NCBI GenBank assembly: GCA_963662175.1
Contig: OY759224.1
Span: forward strand, 18,671,489 to 18,735,488
DNA: 64,000 nucleotides
Origin: Aradus depressus
Taxonomy: Eukaryota; Arthropoda; Insecta; Hemiptera; Aradidae
Reading direction: 5' to 3'
Shown: in pieces, positions 40,180 through 50,852 of the stretch
Numbering within the stretch: the first letter of the stretch is position 1
Layout of the letters: each line of letters opens with the position of its first letter
Position numbers and translations under genes: made by a program
The notes under the pieces: generated by a model
The model's database searches: none
The model's input: the letters and a program-made list of their open reading frames with translations, nothing else
Told to the model about the DNA's origin: nothing

Positions 40180-40250
40180 GTGTTGGCCATTCTGAAAGTA
40201 AAGTAACCACAAATAAATAATACAAAATTATTGTTGAAATATTGTCTATT
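40180..40250 (-). repeat. Duplicate of the acceptor and start codon of the Ser/Arg-rich gene
   Basis: About 70 bp here repeat 39858-39925 almost exactly, including the splice acceptor and ATGGCCAACACC. This copy meets a stop after nine codons, so it is either a decoy acceptor or a remnant of a local duplication. Confidence 0.6.
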
Positions 40251-40251
40251 T

Positions 40252-40438
40252 AGTCGTGATGGTCCCGAGCCTGTACGATGTCAGGTACTAGTCAAAGACC
40301 TTACCTACCCTAGGTGAATAAACCTAGATAGGGCAACATTTAGGACTCATGTCCACCAGAGTTGACGAAAGAGCGCTCTGGTAATAGACAATAAGACCTC
40401 ATAGTTAAAGCCCGGGTATGATTCTTAATAACTATTTC
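40252..40438 (+). mobile_element. First-family SINE, 3' half
   Basis: Starts 'atggtcccgagcctgtacga', ends 'gggtatgattcttaataac'; joined to the duplicated acceptor segment. Confidence 0.78.
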
Positions 40439-40999
40439 AAAAAAACTATATATATTCACCATCAAGGATATTCCAATTCCTTTCTTCAACCAAGTATTTT
40501 ACCTGGGGGTTCTACTTATACAGCCGACTGACATGGAACCCACCCACACGACTTAAACGACAAGAGTTGAATAAAACATCTCAACTATCCGGGAACTAAT
40601 CTTAACGCTCCACAATAAACCTTCATCTTACCCTAACCCGTTTGGACATGTCCTATCTTGACAATCCTCCACGCCGTTTGAATAGGAGGTGGCCTCAAAA
40701 TCTTCTAAATAAAATTTAAACACTTTACTGTTTTCTAGGGACTTCTCCCATCATGTATCATAGACACTTATTCATGCAAATAGTTACCATATTTGCTTAT
40801 TATATATATATATATATTTTTTTTTAGTCCACTTATTCTACTCATTCTACCGGGAGTTATTGTTACCTTTTTAAAATTTTTTTTTCACTTTAAGGAACGC
40901 CACTTTAAATTATTTTATATAATTTAATCTATTATAGATAAATGTATGCAGATAATAGGGAAGATGTGTCATGTTTGAGTTCAGATCGTATTTTCCAGG

Positions 41000-41332
41000 G
41001 AGGGCGCCAGTAGCTCAGTGGTATGCGTGCTTGGCTTCTAAGCTCCAGAACGTGGGTTCGAAACCCGATCGAGGCCCTTAGTTTATTATATATGGGAGGT
41101 AAAATAAACTTAAGCATGCCGTCCTTCGGATGGGACGTTAAGCGATGGTCCCGAGCCTGTGCGATGTCAGGTACTCGTTAAAGAGGTGAATAAAAATTTA
41201 GGGTAGTGCAAAATTTATGGCTCCCAGAGTAGAGTCGGGCTCATGTACATCAGAGTGATGAAACAGCTCTCTGGTAGTAGACGATATGACCTCGTAGTTA
41301 AAGCCCGGGCATGAGTCATAAAACATAATTTA
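41000..41332 (+). mobile_element. First-family SINE
   Basis: Near full length with intact A and B boxes. Flanks 40917-40975 and 41327-41400 are partly repeated ('taatctattata...atatgcagat..tagggaa'), which may be a long target-site duplication. Confidence 0.88.
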
Positions 41333-41913
41333 ATCTATTATAATAAATATATGCAGATATTAGGGAACATGTGTTATGTTTGAGTTCAGATCGTATTTCC
41401 CAGTGGGTCAGGATCTAAGATTAGAGCATAAAACTGTAAACCGCAGTTCATATCATGTATCCGAAGAAATTAAATGTTGACCCTCCCGTCGGTCCTTTTA
41501 CTGAAACAGTCCAGGTTCTCTTGATATATTATTCGTTGTATTTATCACATTGGATAGGTTTTAAATCAAAAATACTTTTTAAGAGCACTAAAAGAAATAA
41601 AATACAATTTAGTCACAGAGTTTAACCCTTTTTTTTCTTCATGTAGATTTAGGGGGTCCTGAAAATTTGAAATTCTGGGGGAAGCTTTGCTTCGAATTAT
41701 TGACCGATTATATAACTTGCTTTATACCAAATATGTTTAGCTGGGAGTAATAGGGTTGCCACCCGTTCAACTGTCGGTGGGACTGTTCAAGAGGATCCTT
41801 GGTAAAAGACTGATGACGCCGATTTTTACAGACCGAAGCCGCCAGTGATCCAGTTCAGTATTTTACTGAGAACATTGTTATACCTACGAGAATTGGGATC
41901 ATGTCTCACTTAC

Positions 41914-42160
41914 CTTTACAAATTAATAATAATTTTATGAACAGCAACAAATGTATAGTTGGGGAGAAAGATAAATTTCTTGGAGAATATGTAGACAAAT
42001 GTAGTTCAAAATTTCCTTTTGCACTTAGTTTCCCCGTAAAAAATCGATAAGAAAAATAAAATACATTAAAAATTTGAAAAACAACAACAATTAACCTATC
42101 AAAGTGAACAAACACATGCGAACTATTAACGAACAAATAAGCAATTGAAACATCTACAGC
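41914..42160 (-). other. Probable 5' UTR exon of the Ser/Arg-rich gene
   Basis: The donor at 41913 reads AAAG|GTAAGTGAG on the minus strand. No ATG-initiated frame runs through it into the next exon in phase, so it is best read as non-coding. The upstream edge is a guess: the region just beyond is a SINE fragment. Confidence 0.4.
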
Positions 42161-42179
42161 ATCTCAGCTGATCCATCGA

Positions 42180-42365
42180 TTATAGTTATTATCACTTATG
42201 CCCGGACTACGATATATCGTCCCAGAGGGCTCTTTCGTCTGTTTGGTTGGACAGAGCCCAACTCTATCCCTTTTCATCTCGATTGAGATTCGGCCGGATT
42301 TTGAATCCACAATCTTGAGCACAGAAGGCAAGCACAGTCTCTAAGACATCGTGGCCCTCTTTAAC
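42180..42365 (-). mobile_element. First-family SINE, internally deleted
   Basis: 'agttattatcacttatgccc' to 'aagacatcgtggccctct'; between Gemin8 and the Ser/Arg-rich gene. Confidence 0.65.
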
Positions 42366-42635
42366 ATATGAGTACAAAAAAAATTTGAAAATTAAGTCGA
42401 AAAGGTAGAAAACTAAGTGGCTAATTTATTAGTATAATCCAATATTATAAAACTAAAAAATTTTAATTACATAAGCTATTTCAATAAGAAGCCCCAAAGA
42501 TCGAGTTCCAGAAGTGTTTCGGGAATTGGAAGAAACGCTGGCATAAGTGTATAATATCTAATGGGGACTATTTTGAAAGGGATAACATTGATGTAGACGA
42601 ATAAATAAAATTCAAACTGAACACACCTTGTACAC

Positions 42636-42810
42636 TTATAAACTTTCTTGTCAATATATTGATTCTATCTGGAGTTATCGTGTCAACAGACATATAGAAT
42701 TTTGTTTTAGTTTTTGGAGTCAGATTTGAAATTCCGTTAAAAACTCAAATTTCTGACCGATTACATAACTTCCCCTATACTTCGTATAGCTGGAGAAGTT
42801 AACAACATAT
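42636..42810 (-). repeat. Dispersed repeat with palindromic end
   Basis: Reverse orientation, ending 'cctatacttcgtatagctgg' + 'agaagtt'. Just past the Gemin8 poly(A) signal. Confidence 0.7.
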
Positions 42811-42852
42811 GAAAACAAGGAGAAAAAAAAAAATGAAAATAAAATAAACATT

Positions 42853-42858
42853 TTTATT
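42853..42858 (-). terminator. Gemin8 poly(A) signal
   Basis: Minus-strand AATAAA 39 bp after the Gemin8 stop codon (42897-42899). Confidence 0.65.
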
Positions 42859-42896
42859 TACACACTTTACAAAAACACTTTAAAACAATTATATTA

Positions 42897-45800
42897 TTAG
42901 TCAAATTTTAAATTTAATGGTAAGTATGGCCAATAGGAAGGTTTGTACAAATCACAGTTCCTGTTGAATGTTAACTGCATTGCTGTCTCCATGCCAAGGA
43001 TCATAGGAGATGCATTCCCGTACAGTTCCTTCATCTCTTTGATCCGAACTGCATCCACCATGCTCTCTTTAGGAGCACGACATTCTTCTATATTATCTGA
43101 AAGTATAAATAAAAAATTTATTATTTAATAAAAAACGAAAACCCCAAATTTAAAAAAAAATTGCTCTCCCACCTCCAAAATTATATATATATAATATAAT
43201 TTATATATATATATATATAATAATACAAAAACATCCAACATCAAACGAATTCAGGCGTTTCAGTCAAAAACCCTCAGACTGATAACACAGTGCCCCCCAT
43301 ACATAAACAACAGAACACTTCATAACGATCTTATGATACACACAGTACCTGACACAATACAAACTACTTACATACGTTTTTTTAGAAAACTTTACACACA
43401 TACAAACCAAGAAATACGTACTTTATCTTCACAACACTTACCACAAAACCCCCCACAAAGGTTGAAGAGAAGATGGTACCGCGACTTACTGCCACCTTGA
43501 ATCATATTCGTTCTTAAATTTTTTTTTTTAATTTTTACATTATTTCCCTTTACCTTTATCATCTCTCTTAATCATCCATCAAAATTGTCTTTCAATTCCT
43601 TTTTATTTATTTACTTATTTATTTTATTTTTCTCACTTATCTTGTCCTAATAACTAAGATACATTTTTTTACCACTGAGTGGCCTTCCTCTCACATGCCC
43701 TTCACGCCAGCATATCAATACATCCATAGATGGCACCCTAGCAACAGTTGACTCTTTATAAATAAAAGACAAAAAAAAAAACTGTTATATATATATATTT
43801 TATTTTTTTATTGTATCACATCAAATTTCCTTATGGTCATTTTACCGATCATAAATATTCAAAATAAATAAATTAAAAAAAAAAAGGTTTTCCTGGAGTT
43901 ACGACATCTTACAATGTGAAAATTCCTATTAAAATAAATGAAAAATAGTTGTTAATTACATAAAATAGATAAATAAATAAAAACAAACCTCTTTGAGATG
44001 TTTTATCGTTTTTATTTTTGCCCATTCCCTCCTTTTCTGAATTCTTTTCTTCTTTAACCTCTTCCAATTTTTTCTTTTCCAGTCCTTAAAAATTAACATA
44101 AAAAAAACAAAAACATGAATATATATTATTGAGTCATTTAAAATTATCTTCAAATGAAACTTGTAGAGAAAAATGAGAGGGACATTTTACATTTTTTTGG
44201 AAGGCACCCCTGATGGCGGGAGATCTCATATGCTGAAAACTGTCTTAAAATGACAACTTGGAAGTCATTCTTTGAGAAATTTGATTGATTACGCGAAAAT
44301 AGTTAGTTTAAATTAAATAAATAAAAACAAATAACTTGTTCAATTTTTAAATTGTGTAGTTCTACAAAAATATATACAATAAATGTACCGATTTCGGTTT
44401 AGGCCATCGTCAGCACAAAGTTCAAAAGTGACATTTAAGTTTGTTAGGTTGTCATGCCTTAACTTAGCGTTTACAAATATTCGAGTTGTCAATAACATAA
44501 TAAAATCAAGAAAATACAATAAATAAAATCTATTAGTAAGAAATTAAAAAAAATATTGAAAAGTGAGAATGATATAGCAGAATACAATGTGTAGGTTAAT
44601 TTTTAATATTGACTTTTAAAAAAATGTAAGGTTTGATTTTGGATAAATGTGAAATCTTATATATAAAGCTGAAAATGTCTGTGCGTTGTACCGCTATAAC
44701 TCACGAACGGCTTGATGGATTTGATTAATTTTTTTAAAAATTTGTTCGTCATAGTCTGTGGAAGGTTATAGGCGTATTAGTACCTCAATATCTGGTCCAT
44801 CCCAGCATCCACCCACGCAATCTTTGTAACTCGAAAACCATTGCAACGATTAATGAGAAATCTTTTCGAATAAATTAGTTTTAGCTCCAGGATGGTTGAA
44901 GTCTATGTTTTAATCAACCTGGTGGTCACAAGCGTTCTCAAGTACGCACTGGCTAGGACGTCTACTGATGCTAAGTATTCACTAGCTGTGGTTTCATACT
45001 AGCCATGGTGCCCAGGGGTCCTGAAAACTTACTAGCTGGGATGTCTGCCGTTGAAGGACTATAAGCGTTATTCCGTATGAATAATTGAAAATTATAACAT
45101 CATGAATGTACTATTCAAGAATTGAAATGGATTCGAGCGAGAGATATTAGGAGAAAAGTCAAAGTTCCCCGGGCGACGCCGGGTATTACTGCTAGTAGTA
45201 TATAAATTTGACGACATTCCAGTTGTAGAACATAGGAATGGAAAAATAAATTATGGGACAATCTTTATTTTGGAATTGAAAATGACATAAGTCGAAACGT
45301 CTAAGGATAATGAAATAAAGTATTATTGTAAAATAAATATACCTAATTGCCTAATTTTACCAAATTGAAAAATCATAAAAAGTAAGGTATAATTAAATTC
45401 AGGGCTTTAACTACGAGGTCATATCGCCTATTACCAGAGTGCTCTATCATCACTCTGTTGGACATGAGCCCGACTCTACTGTGGGAGTCCTAAATTTTGC
45501 CTACCCTAAATATTATTCACCTAGGGTAGGGATCTTTAACGAGTACCTGAGATCGTACAGGCACAGGACCATCGCTTAACGTCCCATCCGAAAGACGGCG
45601 TGCTTAAGTTTATTTTACCTCCCAGATAAAATAAACTAAGGACCTTGGCCCGGGTTTCGCATCCGTGATCTTGAGCTCAGCATGCGTCCATGCCACTGAC
45701 CTCCTGGCGCCTGTTTCCACTATATCGACACAGATAGCAGAAATGTATTTAAAAAATTACCAATTGTCAGAGACTTACTTGATGGCTCTAATAATGTAAT

Positions 45801-47835
45801 AAATGTACACGAAATTCTATAAAAAGGTTCAGAAATCCCTGAATAAGACATCTATTGATTTTCGTTGCCGGTGAATCACCAATTTTTTTTTATTTCATAA
45901 AATTCCTTTATTTTTACTCTCCATTATTCTTAATTGTAAGACCATTTTTAACTGAATTAAACAAAAATTAACAACAATTCTTCTCGGACTACATTTTTAT
46001 ATACGAGTATTTTAAGCGCAAAACTTATTAAGTAAGGCCACATTAACATAATAACAAATACAACTTACTTCGAGCTTCTTTGTGCCGCATACTTATTTCC
46101 AAATATTCTAACCATTCGTTTGTTACTTCATATTTCTCACTATCAGATTCTTCCTCATTTTTATATGAAAATTCTTCAGAATTAGATTCAGAAGAACTAT
46201 GTTGATGAGATGTCATCTGAGATTGACGATGTGCCTCTACGGTTTCATGCTCTTTATAGGTGTTACTCCCCGAAATAAAACCCTAGTAATAAAATATTAA
46301 TTAATACTTATATAAGTAAAAATCCTGTTAAAAAAATATATAAATAATGAATGTAGTTAGTTATTATGACTCATGCCCGGGCTTTAACTACGAGATCATA
46401 TCGCCTACTACCAGAGCGCTCTTTCGTCACTCTGGTGGACATGAGCCCGACTCTACTATGGGAGTCCTAAATTTTTATTCACTTAGAACAGGGGTCTTTA
46501 ACGAGTACCTGATATCATACAGGCTCGGGACCATCGCTTAACGTTCCATCCGAAGGACGGCGTGCTTAAGTTTATTTTACCCTTTTATCTCGACATAAAA
46601 AAATCCGACGATAGCGCCTAGATGGCACCAATCGACCGAATTAACAGTGATTGAGAGTAAACAGCATTTCTTGTAATGTAATATTATACGTGTCAATTTA
46701 AATTTCTTGTACCCTTCATTTTAACAATGCCTAAACGTAATTGCACTTTTAATGTTAACTTACAAACTAAGTACCCGTTTATAGAACAAAGAAGTAGGTA
46801 CTCCATCGGACTTCAGATGTGAAAAGTGTCGTTAGAATTTAGTGTAACCTATGGAGATGCCAGCGATATTGAAGCAACATTTAAGAACAGAAAAACATAA
46901 AAATTCCGATCTTGCTGACGCTTCGAAGTTCTTTGATGCTTAATTTTTTTTAAAAAGGGATTCAGCAACTTTGAAAGAACTCGAAGTTGCTGCGACCGAA
47001 GGCGCATGGGTTTTTCATACGGTGCAAGAGAACCACAGTTTACCTTATTTCTAACTACATTACACCAGAATGGAACACTGGGAATGTTTCAACGGAAAGT
47101 CGTTGGGTGGAATTGTTCAAACACTTTCAAACAACTATTGAATACATTTTATGTTTGCCCGACACTAATGCACCCATATCTTTTCTCTTATAAATAAGTT
47201 GTGGACTAACGAAAAACACAGTTCCAAGTCGCAGTTCCTAAAGCAATGTTAAGTACCAAAGTAAATTGTAAGAAATCCTGCCAAGAATTTCATTCTTATT
47301 TGAAATCAACACCAAATATACTCAAGCGGATTTGTTCTTCAGAAAAATATAAGACCAAATAAATTCTTCATTTTCACTTGTTCATTCCTGCTCTTTTCAT
47401 TAACAAATACTAACTATAAAGCAATATGTGTTTTCTTGAATACAAATACTATTACCTAAAAATTGGTAGATGTCCCGTTTTGAGGGAAAACATAAATGGT
47501 CACGTTACTCATAATATAAATATAAAAGAAATTTAAAAAAAACTCACCTTGTATTGTTTGGGCACACGGTGAGTTCGTGGAGAATGAAGATCTGTTTCAA
47601 GCGGAGGTCCATAAAACAAATTGGGATAACTTTTATAATAATTTGTCTTCCAATTGAAAACATTAGCATAGTTTTTCCAATAACAGTCTCCACTCATGTT
47701 GGCAGGACGAAAAAAACCTCTTTTCTCAACAGAAACATTCATTTGGCTTTTTAACCTTTTTATTTGACGTCTGTATCTTTTGGTAAGTTTGCTATGTCTC
47801 TTTTCAATAACTTTTAACTCCTTTTTAATTTTCAT
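42897..47835 (-). CDS. GEMIN8: Gemin8, SMN-complex subunit, four exons
   Basis: Exons 47835-47548, 46282-46069, 44084-43989 and 43096-42897 join in phase to 798 nt, giving 265 residues; human GEMIN8 has 242. The N-terminal part is basic and then carries the aromatic motif YWKNYANVFNWKTNYYKS, matching the Tyr/Trp-rich block of Gemin8. The middle is acidic and Ser-rich. The C-terminus (VRIKEMKELYGNASPMILGM, then TAMQLTFNRNCD and PSYWPYLPLNLKF) has the strongly conserved family pattern: EMK-LYG, then a helix, then YWP-IPLKF. Known role: Gemin8 links Gemin6/7 and unrip to SMN for Sm-core assembly on snRNAs. The start is the first ATG in the open frame; an upstream non-coding exon is possible. Confidence 0.88.
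43228..43500 (+). pseudogene. Jockey-type LINE ORF2 C-terminal fragment
   Basis: Open for 90 codons to TGA. IQAFQSKTLRLITQCPPYIN, NRTLHNDLMIHTVPDTIQ and FFRKLYTHTN match the post-RT domain of Jockey elements. It lies in Gemin8 intron 3 and is truncated on the 5' side by a TA repeat. Confidence 0.72.
44655..45195 (+). mobile_element. Non-autonomous Helitron-like element
   Basis: Same family as 33489-34008: 5' TC after A, 3' hairpin CCCCGGGCGACGCCGGGT, end CTAG before T. The middle has extra copies of a short motif (actagctgtggt / actagccatggtgcccag). In Gemin8 intron 2. Confidence 0.72.
45400..45716 (-). mobile_element. First-family SINE, nearly full length
   Basis: 'ggctttaactacgaggtcat' to 'ccactgacctcctggcgcct'; Gemin8 intron 2. 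Confidence 0.85.
46352..46587 (-). mobile_element. First-family SINE, head lost
   Basis: 'gttagttattatgactcatg' to 'gcgtgcttaagtttatttta'; Gemin8 intron 1, directly before the hAT-like relic. Confidence 0.82.
46727..47200 (+). pseudogene. Zinc-finger transposase relic, probably hAT-like
   Basis: The start MPKRNCTFNVNLQTKYPFI is followed, across frame changes, by SDFRCEKCR, FSVTYGDASDIEATFKNRKT and an EGAWVFHTVQENHSL-like segment. This N-terminal pattern (MPKRK...PFI...C..C...H) is common in insect hAT-like elements with a BED-type finger. At least three frameshifts or stops. Confidence 0.65.
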
Positions 47836-48565
47836 AACTTTTTTTTTATAAATAATAATTTCAGAACATTACTCTAACATAGACAATATTTAAATTCCAA
47901 TTGTTCAGAACAGACATCATAGATAAATAAAATAACAAAGCTTTAAAAATACTAATATACCATAGAATCGAAATGTAAACTCTAAATTACTAGCCCATAC
48001 CTAGGGATGAGCATCGATGGTTGAAAAGCTGTTCAATAGTTTTGTATCGATGTTTCCCGCCATCGATGGTAATTCGTTAGAAATTTTCCTTGAATTATTG
48101 ATAAAATTCTTGATAAGAAATATTAATTATTAAGACACTTTTATATAGTTCATACGATTTATTTTCCTTTTGGAATAATAAAATAAATAGGCTTACAAAC
48201 AACATTGAATCGTGTAAAGAAGGGGTGCATCTTATGAACAAATTACCCGGTCTATTATGTTTATGATATTCAAAGATTTAATGCCTATTAGTATTGTAGA
48301 AAGACCCATACTATAAATGAGTTAATACTAGATAGCCAAATGGCTCCTTATATTTCAGAAATAGCCAATATTCATTCGACATCTCTGTCGTCTTAATAGA
48401 TAATATCATCGGAATTGTAAATCAAAACATCAGTTTACTATCAAATGATTTAGAAACTCTGGCAAATAAGTAAGGTACATTGCTCTATACATACTAATGT
48501 CCTTTACTATTTTGTAGCAATTCCTCTGAGCAATGCATATTATATGTTAACATTCCGAAGCCTCC
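47836..48565. other. Gemin8 upstream region
   Basis: The likely promoter lies just above 47835. No TATA box can be assigned with confidence. The rest is AT-rich. Confidence 0.35.
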
Positions 48566-48569
48566 TTAA

Positions 48570-49182
48570 CCTTCCTCCACTCGCGCTCCGTTTTTTAACT
48601 TGGTCACTCGCGCGTTTGATTTCTTCAAACATTTAATAATTTATCATTTTGCTAATTTTTTTTTTTTTACTAAAACCTATTCAGGATATGTATTACTTCT
48701 ATTATCTGACATATTATAAAAAAAAGTAAAACTTAGTAATTCAAAATTTTTTTAGTTAAGAGGTAATCAATGGTATGGTTGAATACCAATTGTCGCACGT
48801 AAGGTTTCTGTTTCCTCTTTGATATATTTTATTGTTATATTGTATTTTAACTAATAAATATAACATGGTGAAGAATTAATATATGTACATTGAAATGTAT
48901 CAAAATCAAATATAAAAGGTACTTATATTTTATAAAGCTAATACTCGCGTATTTGATTATTTCCAACAAATACGACTTATCCACTTTGAAGTTATTATAG
49001 TTAATGTTCTGAATTACGCACTGAAGAAAGAAACTAGGAAAAACCCACCCCCAAATTATAGTCAAGGGAAGTCTAAATATAGAATAGAAGGGGTTGAACG
49101 GGTCAACAAATCGCCTCCCTTTTCCTGAAAAGGAAAAATTTGAACACATTTAAAAAAATCAAACTGTGCGAGTGGCGGAAGG
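48570..49182. mobile_element. piggyBac-like MITE flanked by TTAA
   Basis: Inverted ends CCTTCCTCCACTCGCGC and, reversed, CCTTCCGCCACTCGCAC are flanked by TTAA on both sides (48566-48569 and 49183-49186). There is no coding capacity in 613 bp. TTAA duplication and CC-starting TIRs are piggyBac hallmarks. It lies upstream of Gemin8. Confidence 0.8.
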
Positions 49183-49186
49183 TTAA

Positions 49187-50683
49187 TAATACTCTTGTAA
49201 CAACTGTAATTATAACTTTGTGCATGAGTTAAACTCTTTGTACATAGGAACTTGTACTAGGATTAAGGATAAAATGTATTGTAGAAATAAAACAATAATT
49301 GAGGATCTACGTAATAGAGAAATAATTAACAATTCACCCCTTAATCATTCTAAAACTTCAACTATTGTATCTAACCCTTTTATCATTTATATCGAAGGAA
49401 TTAATTAATACTTAGTATTTAATTATTATACAAACTATGAATATCAGTAGGTTAGAATTCCCTAGAATAAGTTTTTTGGTTGAACTAAGTAATAATGAAA
49501 CCCTTTTGAATTTAACTAGTCATTTTATGAACTATATTGATAGTAAACCTTTAATTACCTTTATACTTCCCTTGAACCTATCCTTCCGAACCTTGATTAA
49601 ATTCCAAATCCCTGATGTAGCTTTAGAATCATTAGAAATCCCTTAGACAATAATACTATTTTAAGATATACAGAATATTATTTATTTGTATGCCATTCAA
49701 TAGCTTTGTATCTCTTCTATCAACATAAATGTCAAAAAGACTCAGACAGCCACAACAGAACCTCGAACTACCACCTTTCTTCATGAACCTACAATGTCCA
49801 TGGACATTGCCAAACGAGCCGGAGTCTCGATCTTCACGAAGAAGGAGTTAAGGCTGCCCAAACTGCCTATTCAACATTATTCTTTCAAATAAATATATAT
49901 ACCCTCACTCCCTGCGAGGAGTGTTCATTTATTGTAGCTATTAGTGTAAGCAACATATTGTAAAATTTATAAATAAAGTTTTTTTTAAATAAGTTTTGAG
50001 GTGTAGTAGATTCAAGTGACGACTGTAAAACCATCGTGTATTTACAAGATTTTAGATAACGTGCAAACACTGCCTTATATTTCTTACTTTAGTTATCATA
50101 AGCCCATCGTGTCACGCTTTGCACACGAAAATTACGTTCCATCAGAGTCAAATGTATCAATATTATATTTATAGTAATATCTATAAGTTATAGGGCGCCG
50201 GTAGCTCAGAGCTCAGTAGCGTGCTTGCCTCCTGGGCTCAAAATCGTGGGTTCGTAACCCAGCGTTTTACCGTGTGTTGGTTGATATGGAACTGCAATAT
50301 CACACACACCAATGGCATCAGTCATATAGCTTTTTTACAGGCAACAGAGGGATATTACAAATTGTTTTTGTTGAAAAACTACATATAGAACAACTGGAGA
50401 AACTATGAAACTTCATCATTCTAATGCCTTATTAGCATATACTCCGAATAGGATATATTCTTTTTGTAATCTTTGCAATTAATGTGAGTTATGAGTTGTT
50501 AATAACAAAAATGTCTGTATATAGCTGGTTGATAATAATTACTAGATCACTGACCTCGCGATTTTAAGACCTAAAAAAATAAAATGCTAGTTAAACTTCT
50601 TCAAGTTGTAAAGAATTTGACTACGAGCGCTCCAATTAGATAACAAGGCAATATCTATAAGTTAATAAATTAATGTAACTTTA
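49187..50683. other. AT-rich region between MITE and R1-like LINE
   Basis: Two plus-strand open stretches (49220-49408 and 49437-49646) look partly protein-like, followed by sequence with AATAAA at about 49970 that could be part of an LTR. Too weak to name. Confidence 0.3.
50190..50270 (+). mobile_element. First-family SINE head only
   Basis: 'gggcgccggtagctcagagc' through the B box GGTTCGTAACC; no body. Confidence 0.7.
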
Positions 50684-50695
50684 GTTGTAAATAAA
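50684..50695. repeat. 5' target-site duplication of the R1-like LINE
   Basis: GTTGTAAATAAA, identical to 54129-54140. Confidence 0.92.
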
Positions 50696-50696
50696 G

Positions 50697-50852
50697 GACT
50701 GTAGGAAGTGTGGTCAGACCGGTCACATGGCACGGGACTGTAAGCCCCGCGAGGAAGGCTCTCAGCAGCCACAAGATCGAAAGCCGGAGGAATCCCCGGA
50801 GGGCAATATGGAAGTTGAGCAGGGAGGAGCTGCATCCTCGCTCAGAGTATGA
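50697..50852 (+). CDS. R1-like ORF1, C-terminal remnant with CCHC knuckle
   Basis: The frame enters at the truncation point and holds a CCHC zinc knuckle (CRKCGQTGHMARDC), the last of those usual in Gag-like ORF1 proteins of this clade. It ends TGA at 50850-50852, overlapping the ATG of ORF2 as ATGA. Such an overlap fits termination-reinitiation of ORF2. Confidence 0.88.
   Translation, partial: DCRKCGQTGHMARDCKPREEGSQQPQDRKPEESPEGNMEVEQGGAASSLRV

Noticed and set aside
49220..50070. Envelope-like remnant and LTR of an LTR retroelement
   Set aside because: Cysteine- and Asn-rich open stretches and an AATAAA are suggestive, but there is no clear motif, no second LTR and no pol sequence.
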